From CAYVBW01 sp964588685 (lineage in GTDB: Bacteria; Patescibacteriota; Microgenomatia; UBA1400; PJMF01), in the NCBI GenBank assembly GCA_964588685.1, contig CAZPQG010000002.1, forward strand, positions 1-64,000: DNA of 64,000 nt. Direction: 5' to 3'. Each line of letters begins with the position of its first letter. The stretch's first letter is position 1. The position numbers and the translations under genes are program-made. This document shows, in pieces, positions 6,213 through 15,440 of the stretch. Under the pieces are notes generated by a model. That model was not told the origin of the DNA. It saw only the letters and a program-made list of their open reading frames with translations, and did no database searches.

Positions 6213-7853
6213 ATGAAGAAAATATTTAGCGCCAAAGATAAATTCCAATATTTAATTCCGGCTTTGCTAATTACTGCTTTACTGCTGCGTATTCCTTTGC
6301 TGAACAGCTCTTTTTGGCTGGACGAAGCAGCCCAAGCTTTAGAAAGCGCCAGACCGTTCTCGCAGCAGTTGGATATTATTCCTGATTTTCAACCGCCGCT
6401 GCTGCATTACATAGTTCATTTTGCCATGCTGGCCGGCAGCAATGAATGGTGGCTCAGATTATGGGGTGCCTTAATTCCGGGCTTAATCACTCTCATTGCA
6501 TCCTATTTTATCGGCAAAAAACTAATTAATAATACTACCGGTTTACTGGCTTCCTTGCTAATGACTACTTCATCTTTTCATGTTTTTTATTCTCAAGAAC
6601 TAAGACCTTACAGTTTAGCTGCCATGTGGGCTGCGCTGTCTTGGTTGGTCATGATTAATATTTGGCAGCAACACTCTCAGCCGCAAGCTAATTCATTGCA
6701 GGCCGATGACCTTGCTTTAAAATCTGATTTCACATTTCAGCCTGTGCGCCGGCAGTGGCTGTTTTACTGTCTATTTACGATTTTAGGTTTATACAGCAGC
6801 TATACCTATCCTTTTGTCACCTTGTCACAATTAATTATCACTCTTTGTTTATATCGTTCTATTCTGAAACAACACTTACTGTCCGGTTTGATCTCAGCTT
6901 TATTTTTTCTGCCTTGGCTGCCTATGTTTTTAAAACAATTATCAACCGGCACTGCCTTGCGCGCCAATTTACCCGGCTGGGAAACCGTTGTCAGTCTGCC
7001 GCAGCTGCAAGCTTTACCCTTAACAATCGGCAAGTTGGTGTTTGGGGTTATTAGATTGGATGTATCAGTGCCGTTTATTGCTGTCAGTGCCGCTTTAACT
7101 TTGTTAACTATGGTGCTGCTGCTGCCAACATTTATTCAGCAAAACTCAGTCAGCCTAAAAACAAAATTACTTAAACTGCTGTCCATCTTTAAAATTGATA
7201 AAATTAGCCAACCGACAGTAGTTCGCCGCAGCTTAATCTTAATATTTTTAGCCGGTGCTTTACAGCTGTTAACCGGCTGGCTGATTTCTTTCCTAGTCCC
7301 GGTTGTAAGGCCAAAACGCTTCTTATTTGTACAGCCTTTTATTTATTTACTAGTTAGCGCTGCTATCAGCCTTAGTTTTAAAAGCAAACAATTATTGATG
7401 AAGATTTTAGCTGTCATCTTATTGGCCGGCTTTATGACTGTCAATATTTTCAGTTTAAACCAATACTATCGTTCTCCTGAGCTGCAAAGAGAGAATTGGC
7501 AGCACTTGCAGCACACTATTCAAGCTCGCTTCCCGGAACAAGAAACAATCCTTGTTTTTGCTTTTGACGAGCCCTTTGCACCGTGGCGCTGGTATGATCA
7601 ACAACAATTCCCAACCCTCGCCATTGATAACATTCAACAGCGGTCATACTCTCAAGTAGTTGACGAGCTTAAACCTATCTTTGATTATCAATATGTGCTA
7701 GTCTTTGAGTATCTAACTGATTTAACTGATCCTGATGATTATTTGATTAGAGGAGTGGAGGATTTGGGTTATCAATACTATGAAACAATTGATCAAATAA
7801 ATATTGGGTTTGTTCGAGTATATTTAAAAGACACAGAAGCTGTGACCGGATAA
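6213..7853 (+). CDS. GT39/ArnT-like membrane glycosyltransferase
   Basis: A 546-aa polytopic protein with about 10-12 helices, of the superfamily that uses polyprenyl-phosphate sugars as donors (PMT_2-type). The first extracytoplasmic loop, about residues 32-50, holds FWLDEAAQ with the acidic pair expected for catalysis, and PDFQPPLLHYI follows, also family-typical. The C-terminal about 90 residues form a soluble outside domain. A TAGAAT box ends 8 nt before the ATG, so the mRNA may be leaderless. The decayed paralogue lies upstream. Acceptor and sugar cannot be inferred. Confidence 0.8.
   Translation: MKKIFSAKDKFQYLIPALLITALLLRIPLLNSSFWLDEAAQALESARPFSQQLDIIPDFQPPLLHYIVHFAMLAGSNEWWLRLWGALIPGLITLIASYFIGKKLINNTTGLLASLLMTTSSFHVFYSQELRPYSLAAMWAALSWLVMINIWQQHSQPQANSLQADDLALKSDFTFQPVRRQWLFYCLFTILGLYSSYTYPFVTLSQLIITLCLYRSILKQHLLSGLISALFFLPWLPMFLKQLSTGTALRANLPGWETVVSLPQLQALPLTIGKLVFGVIRLDVSVPFIAVSAALTLLTMVLLLPTFIQQNSVSLKTKLLKLLSIFKIDKISQPTVVRRSLILIFLAGALQLLTGWLISFLVPVVRPKRFLFVQPFIYLLVSAAISLSFKSKQLLMKILAVILLAGFMTVNIFSLNQYYRSPELQRENWQHLQHTIQARFPEQETILVFAFDEPFAPWRWYDQQQFPTLAIDNIQQRSYSQVVDELKPIFDYQYVLVFEYLTDLTDPDDYLIRGVEDLGYQYYETIDQINIGFVRVYLKDTEAVTG
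6309..6368 (+). repeat. 60-bp exact repeat, copy 2
   Basis: Partner of 5246-5305, inside the intact glycosyltransferase; encodes the acidic active-site loop. Confidence 0.95.
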
Positions 7854-8006
7854 AAATTGAAAAAATGAATTAGCAATCGAAAAGAGTAGAGCAAAATTAG
7901 TCAGCGGTTATTTTTTTGCGGTCAATTTCTAAAGCTCTAGCTAATTATTATTGGCTCTTTATAAATCGCTCTTATTACTGCTTTTATTTATAAACATCTT
8001 GCATTT

Positions 8007-9173
8007 ATGAACATTGGGCTGGACGTTACATCCTTAATTTATCAACGTGGTGTTTCACGCTACACAGCCAATTTAGTGAGGGCTTTATCGCGCTACACCC
8101 AACATCAGCTTCACTTGTACGGCAGCTCTTTGCGTCGTTATCAATTTTTAAAAAAAAGCAGCCAAGATTTGTTGGAAACTAAACAAAATACTCGTAAAAA
8201 TAAACAGTCTGCTCTAGGTCAAGACAACATTAAAATTCAGCCGCTGCCAATTTCTGTCTTACAAAAATTATGGCGCTTAGGCCTTAATCCTGTCAGCCGC
8301 CGTTTTTCTGATTTAGATGTTTTTCACAGCTGGGACTGGCTGCAGCCTCCGGATAAAAACTTGCCTCTGGTTTCTACCATTCATGATTTAGCTATTTTAA
8401 AATATCCTGAAGCAGCTCATCCTAAAATTGTTGCAGCTCACCGCCGCAGCTGGCAGATTTTAAAACAGCGTCGAGCTCATATCATTGCTGTCAGCCAAGC
8501 CACAAAAAAAGACGTAGTCAATTTTTTAGGCTTTCCCAACTGGCAGGTACATGTGGTGCCTGAAGCCCTGCCGACTGAAATTATCGCTGCTTCTAATCAA
8601 CTGCAGGAAGAGAAAGTAGAATTAATCAAACAAAAATTAAAACTGGAGCGGCCTTTTATTTTTTTTGTAGGAGTTCGAGAACCACGCAAAAATTTACCGC
8701 GTTTAATTCAAGCCTGGCAGCCACTGGCTGATGAAGTTGATTTAATAGTAGCCGGAGATAAAAGCTGGCAGCAGCTAGACCTGGAAGAACGCCCAGAGTT
8801 AAGATTTTTAGGCCATGTAAGTGATCAAGAATTATGCGTTCTTTATGCCGAAGCAGAAATGCTGGCCTATCCTTCATTGTATGAAGGCTTTGGCTTGCCG
8901 ATTTTGGAGGCTTTTCATCACGGCACACCGGTTGTTACTGCCAATATTTCAGCCATGATCGAGGTAGCCGGCAACGCTGCTGAATTAGTTGACCCTTTTT
9001 CCGTGGCAGATATTAGGCGCGCTATCAAAAAAATTTTGAATGAAGACACAGCAGCCCAACAACAGCGGCTGCAAAGAATGATTATCAGAAAACAGATGTT
9101 TAGCTGGCAAAAAGTAGCCAAACAAACAATAAAAGTTTATCAACAAGCCCTGGCTGATTTTGCTGATCAATAA
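8007..9173 (+). CDS. GT4 family glycosyltransferase
   Basis: A 388-aa GT-B fold retaining glycosyltransferase. The N-terminal domain starts MNIGLDVTSLIYQRGVSRYT. The C-terminal nucleotide-sugar domain has FFVGVREPRKNLPRLI, then YPSLYEGFGLPILEAFHHG, the E-x7-E signature (YEGFGLPILE) that contacts the donor. It is cytoplasmic and would add a hexose such as mannose to a lipid-linked glycan. No Shine-Dalgarno before ATG. The 3' end touches a scaffold join: the last 20 bases of the gene reappear after the N-run. Confidence 0.85.
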   Translation: MNIGLDVTSLIYQRGVSRYTANLVRALSRYTQHQLHLYGSSLRRYQFLKKSSQDLLETKQNTRKNKQSALGQDNIKIQPLPISVLQKLWRLGLNPVSRRFSDLDVFHSWDWLQPPDKNLPLVSTIHDLAILKYPEAAHPKIVAAHRRSWQILKQRRAHIIAVSQATKKDVVNFLGFPNWQVHVVPEALPTEIIAASNQLQEEKVELIKQKLKLERPFIFFVGVREPRKNLPRLIQAWQPLADEVDLIVAGDKSWQQLDLEERPELRFLGHVSDQELCVLYAEAEMLAYPSLYEGFGLPILEAFHHGTPVVTANISAMIEVAGNAAELVDPFSVADIRRAIKKILNEDTAAQQQRLQRMIIRKQMFSWQKVAKQTIKVYQQALADFADQ

Positions 9174-9353
9174 ATCGTCAACAAACGATTAATAAACCGT
9201 CAANNNNNNNNNNNNNNNNNNNNNNNNNNNNNNNNNNNNNNNNNNNNNNNNNNNNNNNNNNNNNNNNNNNNNNNNNNNNNNNNNNNNNNNNNNNNNNNNN
9301 NNNCTGATTTTGCTGATCAATAAATCGTCAACAAACGATTAATAAACCGTCAA
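9154..9353. other. scaffold join: 100 N flanked by an exact 50-bp repeat
   Basis: Bases 9154-9203 are identical to 9304-9353, with exactly 100 N between. The repeat contains the stop region of the preceding gene. This is the pattern left when two contigs that overlap by about a k-mer length are scaffolded with a fixed-size gap. The real distance to the next gene is probably about 150 bp shorter than shown. Confidence 0.9.
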
Positions 9354-9396
9354 TAAACCGTCAACAAACATATTTATTTAAAGTGTTCTTAAATTC

Positions 9397-10566
9397 ATGT
9401 TCCATCTAGCACTCGACGCCAACGAAGCCAATGTCTCCACTCGAGTAGGCAGCAATGTTTATGCTTTTCATATTATTCAAGAATTAGCTAAGTTGGTTAA
9501 AAAAGATGCTGCAGTCAAAGCCACCCTCTTGTTAGCTAACCAACCGCTGCCTGATTTACCGCCGGAAACCGAGTCCTGGCGCTACCGCGTGGTGCAGCCG
9601 GCTAAATTTTGGACGCAGTTAGCTTTGCCGCTGTATCTCTATCAACACCGAACAAAATATGATCTATTTTTCACACCCGGCCACTATGCCCCTCGTTTTT
9701 GTTCGATACCTTATATCTCCAGCGTTATGGACTTGGCTTTTTTACGTTTTCCGGATCATTTTAAAACTAATGATTTAATCCAGTTGAAAAAATGGACACG
9801 CTATAGTGTGCAACAAGCACAGAAAGTGGTGACCATCAGCCATTTTTCTCGCCAAGAAATAGTCAATTTTTACCAAAAAAATAAATCTGACATTCTAGTG
9901 GCTCAGCCGGATGCAGCTTTAAGCTCTGCTAAAAACTCTGCCGACAAAAATCATGACCAGCTGTTAACACAATTTTTACAACAGCACCACATCTACCAGC
10001 CATACTTTTTATTTATCGGCACGCTCCAGCCCAGAAAAAATTTAGTTAGTTTGATTAAGGCTTATGAGCAATTTTGCCGCCGGCATCAAGAGACTAAGCG
10101 TGACCGGCCGCTGCCACAATTAGTCTTGGCCGGAAAAATCGGTTGGCTGGCAGCACCCATTCTGGCAGCCAGGCAGCAAAGTCCGGTCAAAGACCAAATT
10201 ATCTTACCCGGTTTTGTAGACGATAAAATCAAGCCGGCTTTATACCGACAAGCCTTGGCTTTAGTTTTAGTAGGCTTGTATGAAGGTTTTGGCATTCCGG
10301 CCTTAGAAGCCATGCATTGTCAGACCCTGCCCATTGTCTCCAATACCAGCAGCCTGCCCGAAGTAGTGGGGCAGGCCGGTTTATTAGTTAACCCTTATCA
10401 AATCGATGCTATTAGTCAGGCCTTAACACAAGCTTGGTTAATGGCAGAGCCTGAACTTAATAAATATCAACAAGAAATGGCTAAGCAGATCAAAAAATTT
10501 TCCTGGCAGCAGAGTGCTGCCAAAATTTATCAATTGTTAACTACCACAGCTAAGGAGCAAATTTAA
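9397..10566 (+). CDS. GT4 family glycosyltransferase
   Basis: A 389-aa GT-B enzyme, paralogous to the one at 8007. The N-terminus MFHLALDANEANVSTRVGS has the Gly/Ser loop of the acceptor domain. FFTPGHYAPRFC and VMDLAFLRFP are typical of group 1 mannosyl/rhamnosyl-type transferases. The donor domain has FIGTLQPRKNLVSLI and YEGFGIPALEAM (E-x7-E). Cytoplasmic. It lies in series with the preceding GT4, and ruvC follows on the same strand after 138 bp. Confidence 0.85.
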   Translation: MFHLALDANEANVSTRVGSNVYAFHIIQELAKLVKKDAAVKATLLLANQPLPDLPPETESWRYRVVQPAKFWTQLALPLYLYQHRTKYDLFFTPGHYAPRFCSIPYISSVMDLAFLRFPDHFKTNDLIQLKKWTRYSVQQAQKVVTISHFSRQEIVNFYQKNKSDILVAQPDAALSSAKNSADKNHDQLLTQFLQQHHIYQPYFLFIGTLQPRKNLVSLIKAYEQFCRRHQETKRDRPLPQLVLAGKIGWLAAPILAARQQSPVKDQIILPGFVDDKIKPALYRQALALVLVGLYEGFGIPALEAMHCQTLPIVSNTSSLPEVVGQAGLLVNPYQIDAISQALTQAWLMAEPELNKYQQEMAKQIKKFSWQQSAAKIYQLLTTTAKEQI

Positions 10567-10704
10567 TTAAACTGAAAAAGGAACCACTTTAAACCTAAAC
10601 AGCTTTAAAGTGCTATTTTTAAAAAGTCGCAGTATAAATTTATTTTATGCCGGATATCAGCCCATTATTATCAGCAATATTATTATCAGCAATGCAGGCA
10701 ACTT

Positions 10705-11232
10705 ATGAGCAATACAGCCAACTTTGACGCCGGCCTTACCACTATTCTCGGCATTGATCCCGGCTATGACCGCTTAGGCTGGGCTGTAGCTGCCCACGAT
10801 CAAGCACAGTGGCAAAATATTAATCTGGGCTGTATTACTACTGACCGTTCTAAAAGTATGACCGAGCGCTATCAGCAGCTGGAATCGGGTTTACAAAAAA
10901 TTATTGACCAATATCAGCCCACCCAAGCAGCAGTGGAAACACTCTTCTTTGCCAACAATACTACTACCGCCCTGAAAGTAGCGGAGGCTAGAGGCATTAT
11001 CTTAGCCGTGCTGATGAGAAACAAAATTACTATCAGCCAGTACAATCCAATGCATATCAAAGAAACTGTAACGGGCAACGGCCGAGCTGATAAAAAAGCC
11101 ATGAAAAAAATGATCAATCTGGAATTTGACTTACCGCCATCTGAAAAAAAAGTGTTGGATGACGCCATCGACGCCTTAGGCGCGGTCTTGACACATTTCA
11201 TTTTATCTAAAAATAAAAAATTTTACGCTTAA
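10705..11232 (+). CDS. ruvC: Holliday junction resolvase RuvC
   Basis: The 175-aa length fits RuvC. All four catalytic acids are visible: Asp18 in LGIDPGYDRLGWA, Glu78 in AAVETLFFANN, Asp153 and Asp156 in LDDAIDALGAVLTH. It cuts four-way junctions symmetrically as a dimer with Mg2+, guided by RuvAB. The N-terminus is about 10 residues longer than usual before the first strand. ATG without a Shine-Dalgarno. It heads ruvC-ruvA-ruvB, with gaps of 229 and 114 bp, placed inside the glycan locus. Confidence 0.95.
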   Translation: MSNTANFDAGLTTILGIDPGYDRLGWAVAAHDQAQWQNINLGCITTDRSKSMTERYQQLESGLQKIIDQYQPTQAAVETLFFANNTTTALKVAEARGIILAVLMRNKITISQYNPMHIKETVTGNGRADKKAMKKMINLEFDLPPSEKKVLDDAIDALGAVLTHFILSKNKKFYA

Positions 11233-11461
11233 AATCATGCACTTAACAGCGCTTTGACAAAACCATTCACATCTATTGAAGATCGTCGTTTGATATTTGT
11301 TCAGCAGTCCAAATTAAATTTTTAAGTTAAATATCATATACTATATAAAGTAGCTAATTAATTAATCACTTTAACTCATTAGTTATTTTAAATTGATTAA
11401 TTAATAACTATCTTTACTAATTTATTTCTGAAGCAAATTTATTAATCACATTTCTCAGCTC

Positions 11462-12019
11462 ATGATTGCATACTTAAGCGGCAAGCCTACTGTTTACAAG
11501 GACTTTATTATCGTTCGCACCGGCGGCGTCGGCTATCAGGTCGAAGTAGGCCCCCGCACCTTATCTCAGCTGCCGTCAGAGCAAGTAGAACTTTTCATTC
11601 ATACGCACGTCCGCGAAGACCGGTTTGAACTTTATGGCTTTTTAAAACAAGAACAGCTGAGTTTATTTAAAATGATGATTGATATCTCCGGCGTCGGCCC
11701 TAAAACAGCCCTTGATATAGTTGACCGCAACCCTGAGCAAATAGTTGATGCCGTTCAGAACGCCCGCATTAATTTTTTTAAGGCCATTCCCAGAATTGGC
11801 AAAAAAACTGCCCAAAAAATTATCTTGGAATTAAAATCTAAGTTAGGCAGCTTAAAAGAACTCAGCTTGGGTCCAAAATCAGAAAAAGAACAGGATATTT
11901 TTGAAGCCCTAACTTCTCTGGGTTATGAAGAAGCGACTATTGAAACTGCTTTGGCAGATGTAAATTTAGAAAATATTTCAGTTGAAGAAGCAGTGAAATT
12001 GCTGTTGCAAAAAATGTAG
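11462..12019 (+). CDS. ruvA: Holliday junction helicase subunit RuvA
   Basis: A 185-aa tetrameric junction-binding protein. It has an N-terminal OB fold starting MIAYLSGKP, then two helix-hairpin-helix motifs (ISGVGPKTALDIV and IPRIGKKTAQKIILELK, about residues 76-125). A linker leads to the C-terminal three-helix RuvB-binding domain (about 140-185, ending AVKLLLQKM). It loads RuvB on junctions. The 229-bp AT-rich upstream gap shows no gene; a separate promoter is likely but I could not fix one. Confidence 0.95.
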   Translation: MIAYLSGKPTVYKDFIIVRTGGVGYQVEVGPRTLSQLPSEQVELFIHTHVREDRFELYGFLKQEQLSLFKMMIDISGVGPKTALDIVDRNPEQIVDAVQNARINFFKAIPRIGKKTAQKIILELKSKLGSLKELSLGPKSEKEQDIFEALTSLGYEEATIETALADVNLENISVEEAVKLLLQKM

Positions 12020-12133
12020 CCTAACCCGCCTTTATTGCTGCGGCTGTTAATGCGGCTGCTGTTGTTTTATAAAATTTTATGAATTTTTATTAAATTTGTT
12101 TAACTAACTTAGAAGTAACTTTTTAGCATCATT

Positions 12134-13141
12134 ATGCCGGACACAGTCAACCATCAATTTGAAGAAGAAGCACTGATCAATTCTTTGAGAGCTGCCAGCT
12201 GGGATGAATTTTTTGGCCAAGAATTGATTAAAAAATCTTTGCGTATTGCCATTAAGGCCACCAAGCAGCGCCATGAACCGCTGGATCACATTTTGCTTTA
12301 CGGCCCGCCCGGTTTAGGCAAAACTACACTAGCACATTTGGTAGCCAAAAAATTAGACGTTGATATTAAAATTACCTCCGGTACGGCTCTAGCCAAAACC
12401 GGCGATTTAGCCGCCATTTTAACTAATCTCAATGATGGTGATGTTTTGTTTATTGATGAAATTCACCGCCTGCCCAAGGCTGTAGAAGAAACTTTATATC
12501 CCGTGATGGAAGATTATGCTCTTGATATTGTCATTGGTAAAGGCCCCTCAGCTCGGACTGTTAGGTTGGACCTGCCCAAATTTAGTTTAGTCGGCGCCAC
12601 TACGCGCTATGGTTTACTGGCCGGCCCTTTTCGCGACCGGTTTGGCATTACTCACCGCCTCAATTTTTATCAACCAAAAGAATTAACTCACATTTTAAAC
12701 AAAGCAGCAGATAAATTAGATATCAAAATAAAACCAAAAGCTGCTTTAACTATTGCTGTAAGAGCTCGCGGTACACCGCGTATCGCGCTCAAACTGCTCA
12801 AAAGAGTCAGAGACTTTGCTCAAGTTAAAGACAAAGTCATTAATGAAACCACAGTCGACTCAGCTCTTAACATGTTATCAATTGACAAATTGGGCTTAGA
12901 TCAAAATGAACGTACTTTTTTGCGTAAAATTATTACCAAACATAACGGCGGCCCGATTGGTTTGAAGACTATTGCTGCCACCATTCATGAAGACCCGGGT
13001 ACTATTGAAGAAGTCTTGGAACCATATTTATTGGAATTAGGATTTGTGCAGCGCACCTCTCAAGGTAGAATCATCACAAAAAAGGCTTATCAACATTTAG
13101 GCATCGCATACAATAAGGACAAAACTCAACAAACAAAATAA
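12134..13141 (+). CDS. ruvB: Holliday junction branch-migration ATPase RuvB
   Basis: A 335-aa AAA+ motor. Walker A is GPPGLGKT (57-64), Walker B VLFIDEIHRL (about 104-113), sensor 1 GATTRYGLL, arginine-finger region GPFRDRFGI. A C-terminal winged helix follows (GGPIGLKTIA...EPYLLELGFV). Full length and intact. It drives branch migration as hexameric rings on either side of RuvA. ATG with no Shine-Dalgarno. After it the strand returns to glycan genes. Confidence 0.96.
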   Translation: MPDTVNHQFEEEALINSLRAASWDEFFGQELIKKSLRIAIKATKQRHEPLDHILLYGPPGLGKTTLAHLVAKKLDVDIKITSGTALAKTGDLAAILTNLNDGDVLFIDEIHRLPKAVEETLYPVMEDYALDIVIGKGPSARTVRLDLPKFSLVGATTRYGLLAGPFRDRFGITHRLNFYQPKELTHILNKAADKLDIKIKPKAALTIAVRARGTPRIALKLLKRVRDFAQVKDKVINETTVDSALNMLSIDKLGLDQNERTFLRKIITKHNGGPIGLKTIAATIHEDPGTIEEVLEPYLLELGFVQRTSQGRIITKKAYQHLGIAYNKDKTQQTK

Positions 13142-13204
13142 TAAATTATTTGATTTTGTTACTAACTATTTTTTTAATAATTATAAATTTTTCTACCAAT
13201 AATT

Positions 13205-13987
13205 ATGCCAACAGATTCTAAAGCTGCTCACACAGATGCAGCTGCTCACCAAGCTCAGCAAGAAAATGGTAATTTGCATTCAAAGAGCAAATCTTATCCA
13301 CATGACCAACTGTCCGCTTACAACCAGGCTGCAGCCAATCACAAACAAGCCCCAACCAATCACAAACAAACCCCAGCCAATCACAAGCAAACCCTAACCA
13401 ACCGGAGCCTGCCGGTTAAAATTAAAAACAGGCTGGCAGCCATTTATTTAGAATTTATCAGTGGTTTTTTATGGTGGTTTGTGGCCTGGCTGCCTTTTCA
13501 CAGCTGCCGCAGGTTTTTTTATCGTTTATTTGGCGTAAAAATTGGCCGCGGCTCCACCATTCATATGATGGGCCGTATCTACGACCCCCGCCATATCATC
13601 ATTGGTCAAGATACTTTGATCGGTGAACGAGTTACGTTGGACGGCCGTCGTCAGCTGCCCAACTCAAACGGCAGACTGGTCATTGGTAATCATGTTGATA
13701 TTGCTTCAGAAGTAATGATTTGGACTAGCCAGCATGACATTCACGATCCTCAGCTCAAAGCGATTGAAGATGAAGTAGTGATTAAAGACTATGTTTTCAT
13801 CGGCCCCAGAGCGATCATCTTGCCGGGCGTGACCATTAATAGGGGAGCCGTAGTAGCGGCGGGAGCAGTGGTGACCAAAGATGTGCCGGCCAAAACCGTT
13901 GTCGGTGGAGTGCCGGCTAAACCAATTGAAGAACGGCAAGTTGACCGGCTGCAGTATCGGCTGGGTCGGCCTCGCTTGTTTCAATAG
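13205..13987 (+). CDS. hexapeptide-repeat acyltransferase (WbbJ/Maa-like)
   Basis: A 260-aa protein. The first about 65 residues are low-complexity and polar, with three tandem heptads NHKQ-x-x-x (residues about 46-66, period 21 bp in the DNA) and a fourth decayed copy. A basic amphipathic or hydrophobic stretch (about 75-110) follows. The rest is a left-handed beta helix of hexapeptide repeats with the catalytic-His region WTSQHDIHD and the standard ending VTKDVPAKTVVGGVPAKPI. It probably O-acetylates a sugar of the surface glycan. The tandem-repeat N-terminus is not part of the enzyme family and is prone to length change. Confidence 0.85.
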   Translation: MPTDSKAAHTDAAAHQAQQENGNLHSKSKSYPHDQLSAYNQAAANHKQAPTNHKQTPANHKQTLTNRSLPVKIKNRLAAIYLEFISGFLWWFVAWLPFHSCRRFFYRLFGVKIGRGSTIHMMGRIYDPRHIIIGQDTLIGERVTLDGRRQLPNSNGRLVIGNHVDIASEVMIWTSQHDIHDPQLKAIEDEVVIKDYVFIGPRAIILPGVTINRGAVVAAGAVVTKDVPAKTVVGGVPAKPIEERQVDRLQYRLGRPRLFQ

Positions 13988-14161
13988 CAGCAGCCGTGAG
14001 TAATAACTAGCTGAATAATAAGAAGCTGAATAATAACTAACGCCATTCTGGATTAATTTGCTGCTCAATCAACTTAATATTTAAATACAATTTAATACAA
14101 TTCAACTCAATACAATTTAGTTCAACATAGCTCAATAAATACATATTTTAGCCAATTTTTT

Positions 14162-15235
14162 ATGCTTTTACCTGAATCGACTTTAACTTTAAGCGTTATT
14201 ATTGTTTCCTACAATACGGCTGAGTTAACTTTAAAAGCTGTTCAGTCTGTTATTAAAAATATCCAAGCCTCACCCGGGCTGCAGCAAAACAGCGAAATCA
14301 TTGTGGTTGATAACGATTCCAGCGATAACACAGTCTCTTTATTAACCAAGCTGCAAACTGAACACGAATTTTTATCAATTATTGCTAATGATGAAAATCT
14401 TGGTTTTGCTCGAGCCAATAATTTAGCCATTAACCAAAGCCGAGGCGATTATATTTTACTGCTCAACTCCGACGCACAGGCAGCTCCGGGTTCCTTGCTG
14501 CACCTAGTTCACAGTTTTGAAAAAAATCCTATCAACAATAGTACTGCTGCTTTAACTTCGCATCAGGGCAAACTTGACCATCTTGGAATTTTAGCTGCTG
14601 GGTTGCTAAATCCCGACGGTTCCATTCAGCCCCAGGGCGGACGGCTGCCGACACTACTCACTTTAGCCGTCACTTTATTTTGTTTAGACGACATTCCTTT
14701 AATCGGTCGTTTATTACCGGCGGTGCAGGAAACAGGGCGCTCGGCTCGGTTTAAACTTAGCAGCACAGACCAGCTGCAGCAAAAAGGCTGGGTGGCTGGC
14801 ACTGCCATGTGTATTCGCCGCCAAGTATTTGAAGAAATCGGCTTATTGGATGAAAATTTTTTTATGTATGGCGAAGATATGGAATTTTGTTTGAGAGCTA
14901 AAAATCATCACTGGGATATTGCCATTGATCCTCAAGCCCAAGTAATTCATGTTGGCAGCGCCAGCCCTCATTCAACTGCTATTGCTGCTAAGAAGCCTGA
15001 TGCTGACGCTAAAATCTCTTCTCAGCAGCAAGATGAAGTCAGCGAGGCAGCTATTTTAGGAGAAATTAAAGGCTTTTTATATATTTGGGCCAAACATAAA
15101 CCCGACTGGCAAACCTATTTTGTTAAAATGTTACTTTATTTTGCCATAAAATTTAGAATTATAGTCTTTGCCAGTATTGTTAAAGATAAAAAAAGAAAGC
15201 GCATTTATCAAAAAGCAAAAAAAATAATTAAGTAA
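14162..15235 (+). CDS. GT2 family glycosyltransferase (rhamnosyltransferase-like)
   Basis: A 357-aa GT-A inverting transferase. The N-terminal strand is LSVIIVSYNTAELT and the nucleotide-binding part VVDNDSSDNT. NLGFARANN precedes the DxD-type metal site LLLNSDAQ. The acceptor part is GWVAGTAMCIRR...GLLDENFFMYGEDMEFCLRAK, where ED is the likely catalytic base region. The C-terminal about 60 residues, with a hydrophobic segment and a Lys-rich tail (KDKKRKRIYQKAKK), suggest membrane association. It resembles WcaA/WbbL-type enzymes; the sugar is not determined. Confidence 0.85.
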   Translation: MLLPESTLTLSVIIVSYNTAELTLKAVQSVIKNIQASPGLQQNSEIIVVDNDSSDNTVSLLTKLQTEHEFLSIIANDENLGFARANNLAINQSRGDYILLLNSDAQAAPGSLLHLVHSFEKNPINNSTAALTSHQGKLDHLGILAAGLLNPDGSIQPQGGRLPTLLTLAVTLFCLDDIPLIGRLLPAVQETGRSARFKLSSTDQLQQKGWVAGTAMCIRRQVFEEIGLLDENFFMYGEDMEFCLRAKNHHWDIAIDPQAQVIHVGSASPHSTAIAAKKPDADAKISSQQQDEVSEAAILGEIKGFLYIWAKHKPDWQTYFVKMLLYFAIKFRIIVFASIVKDKKRKRIYQKAKKIIK

Positions 15236-15440
15236 TTTTTACTTAACTTTGTCAGTAATTTGAGATACTGATAATGATCACTATTAACCTGGTAAACTAA
15301 ATTAACCGGACAGCTGGCTTAACTAATTAGCTGGAAATAATTATTTACGTCAAGTAAAATACTGTAAAACAGGTTAGAAAATCATAACCAAGTCAAGAAA
15401 AATATATTAAAAAACTAAATTTAAGACTAAGCTTAAGCTT

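Noticed and set aside
8051..8066. parS-like sequence TGTTTCACGCTACACA (13 of 16 matches)
   Set aside because: It is not palindromic and falls on codons of the conserved G-V-S-R-Y-T glycosyltransferase loop, so chance is the simpler reason; no second site seen near parB.
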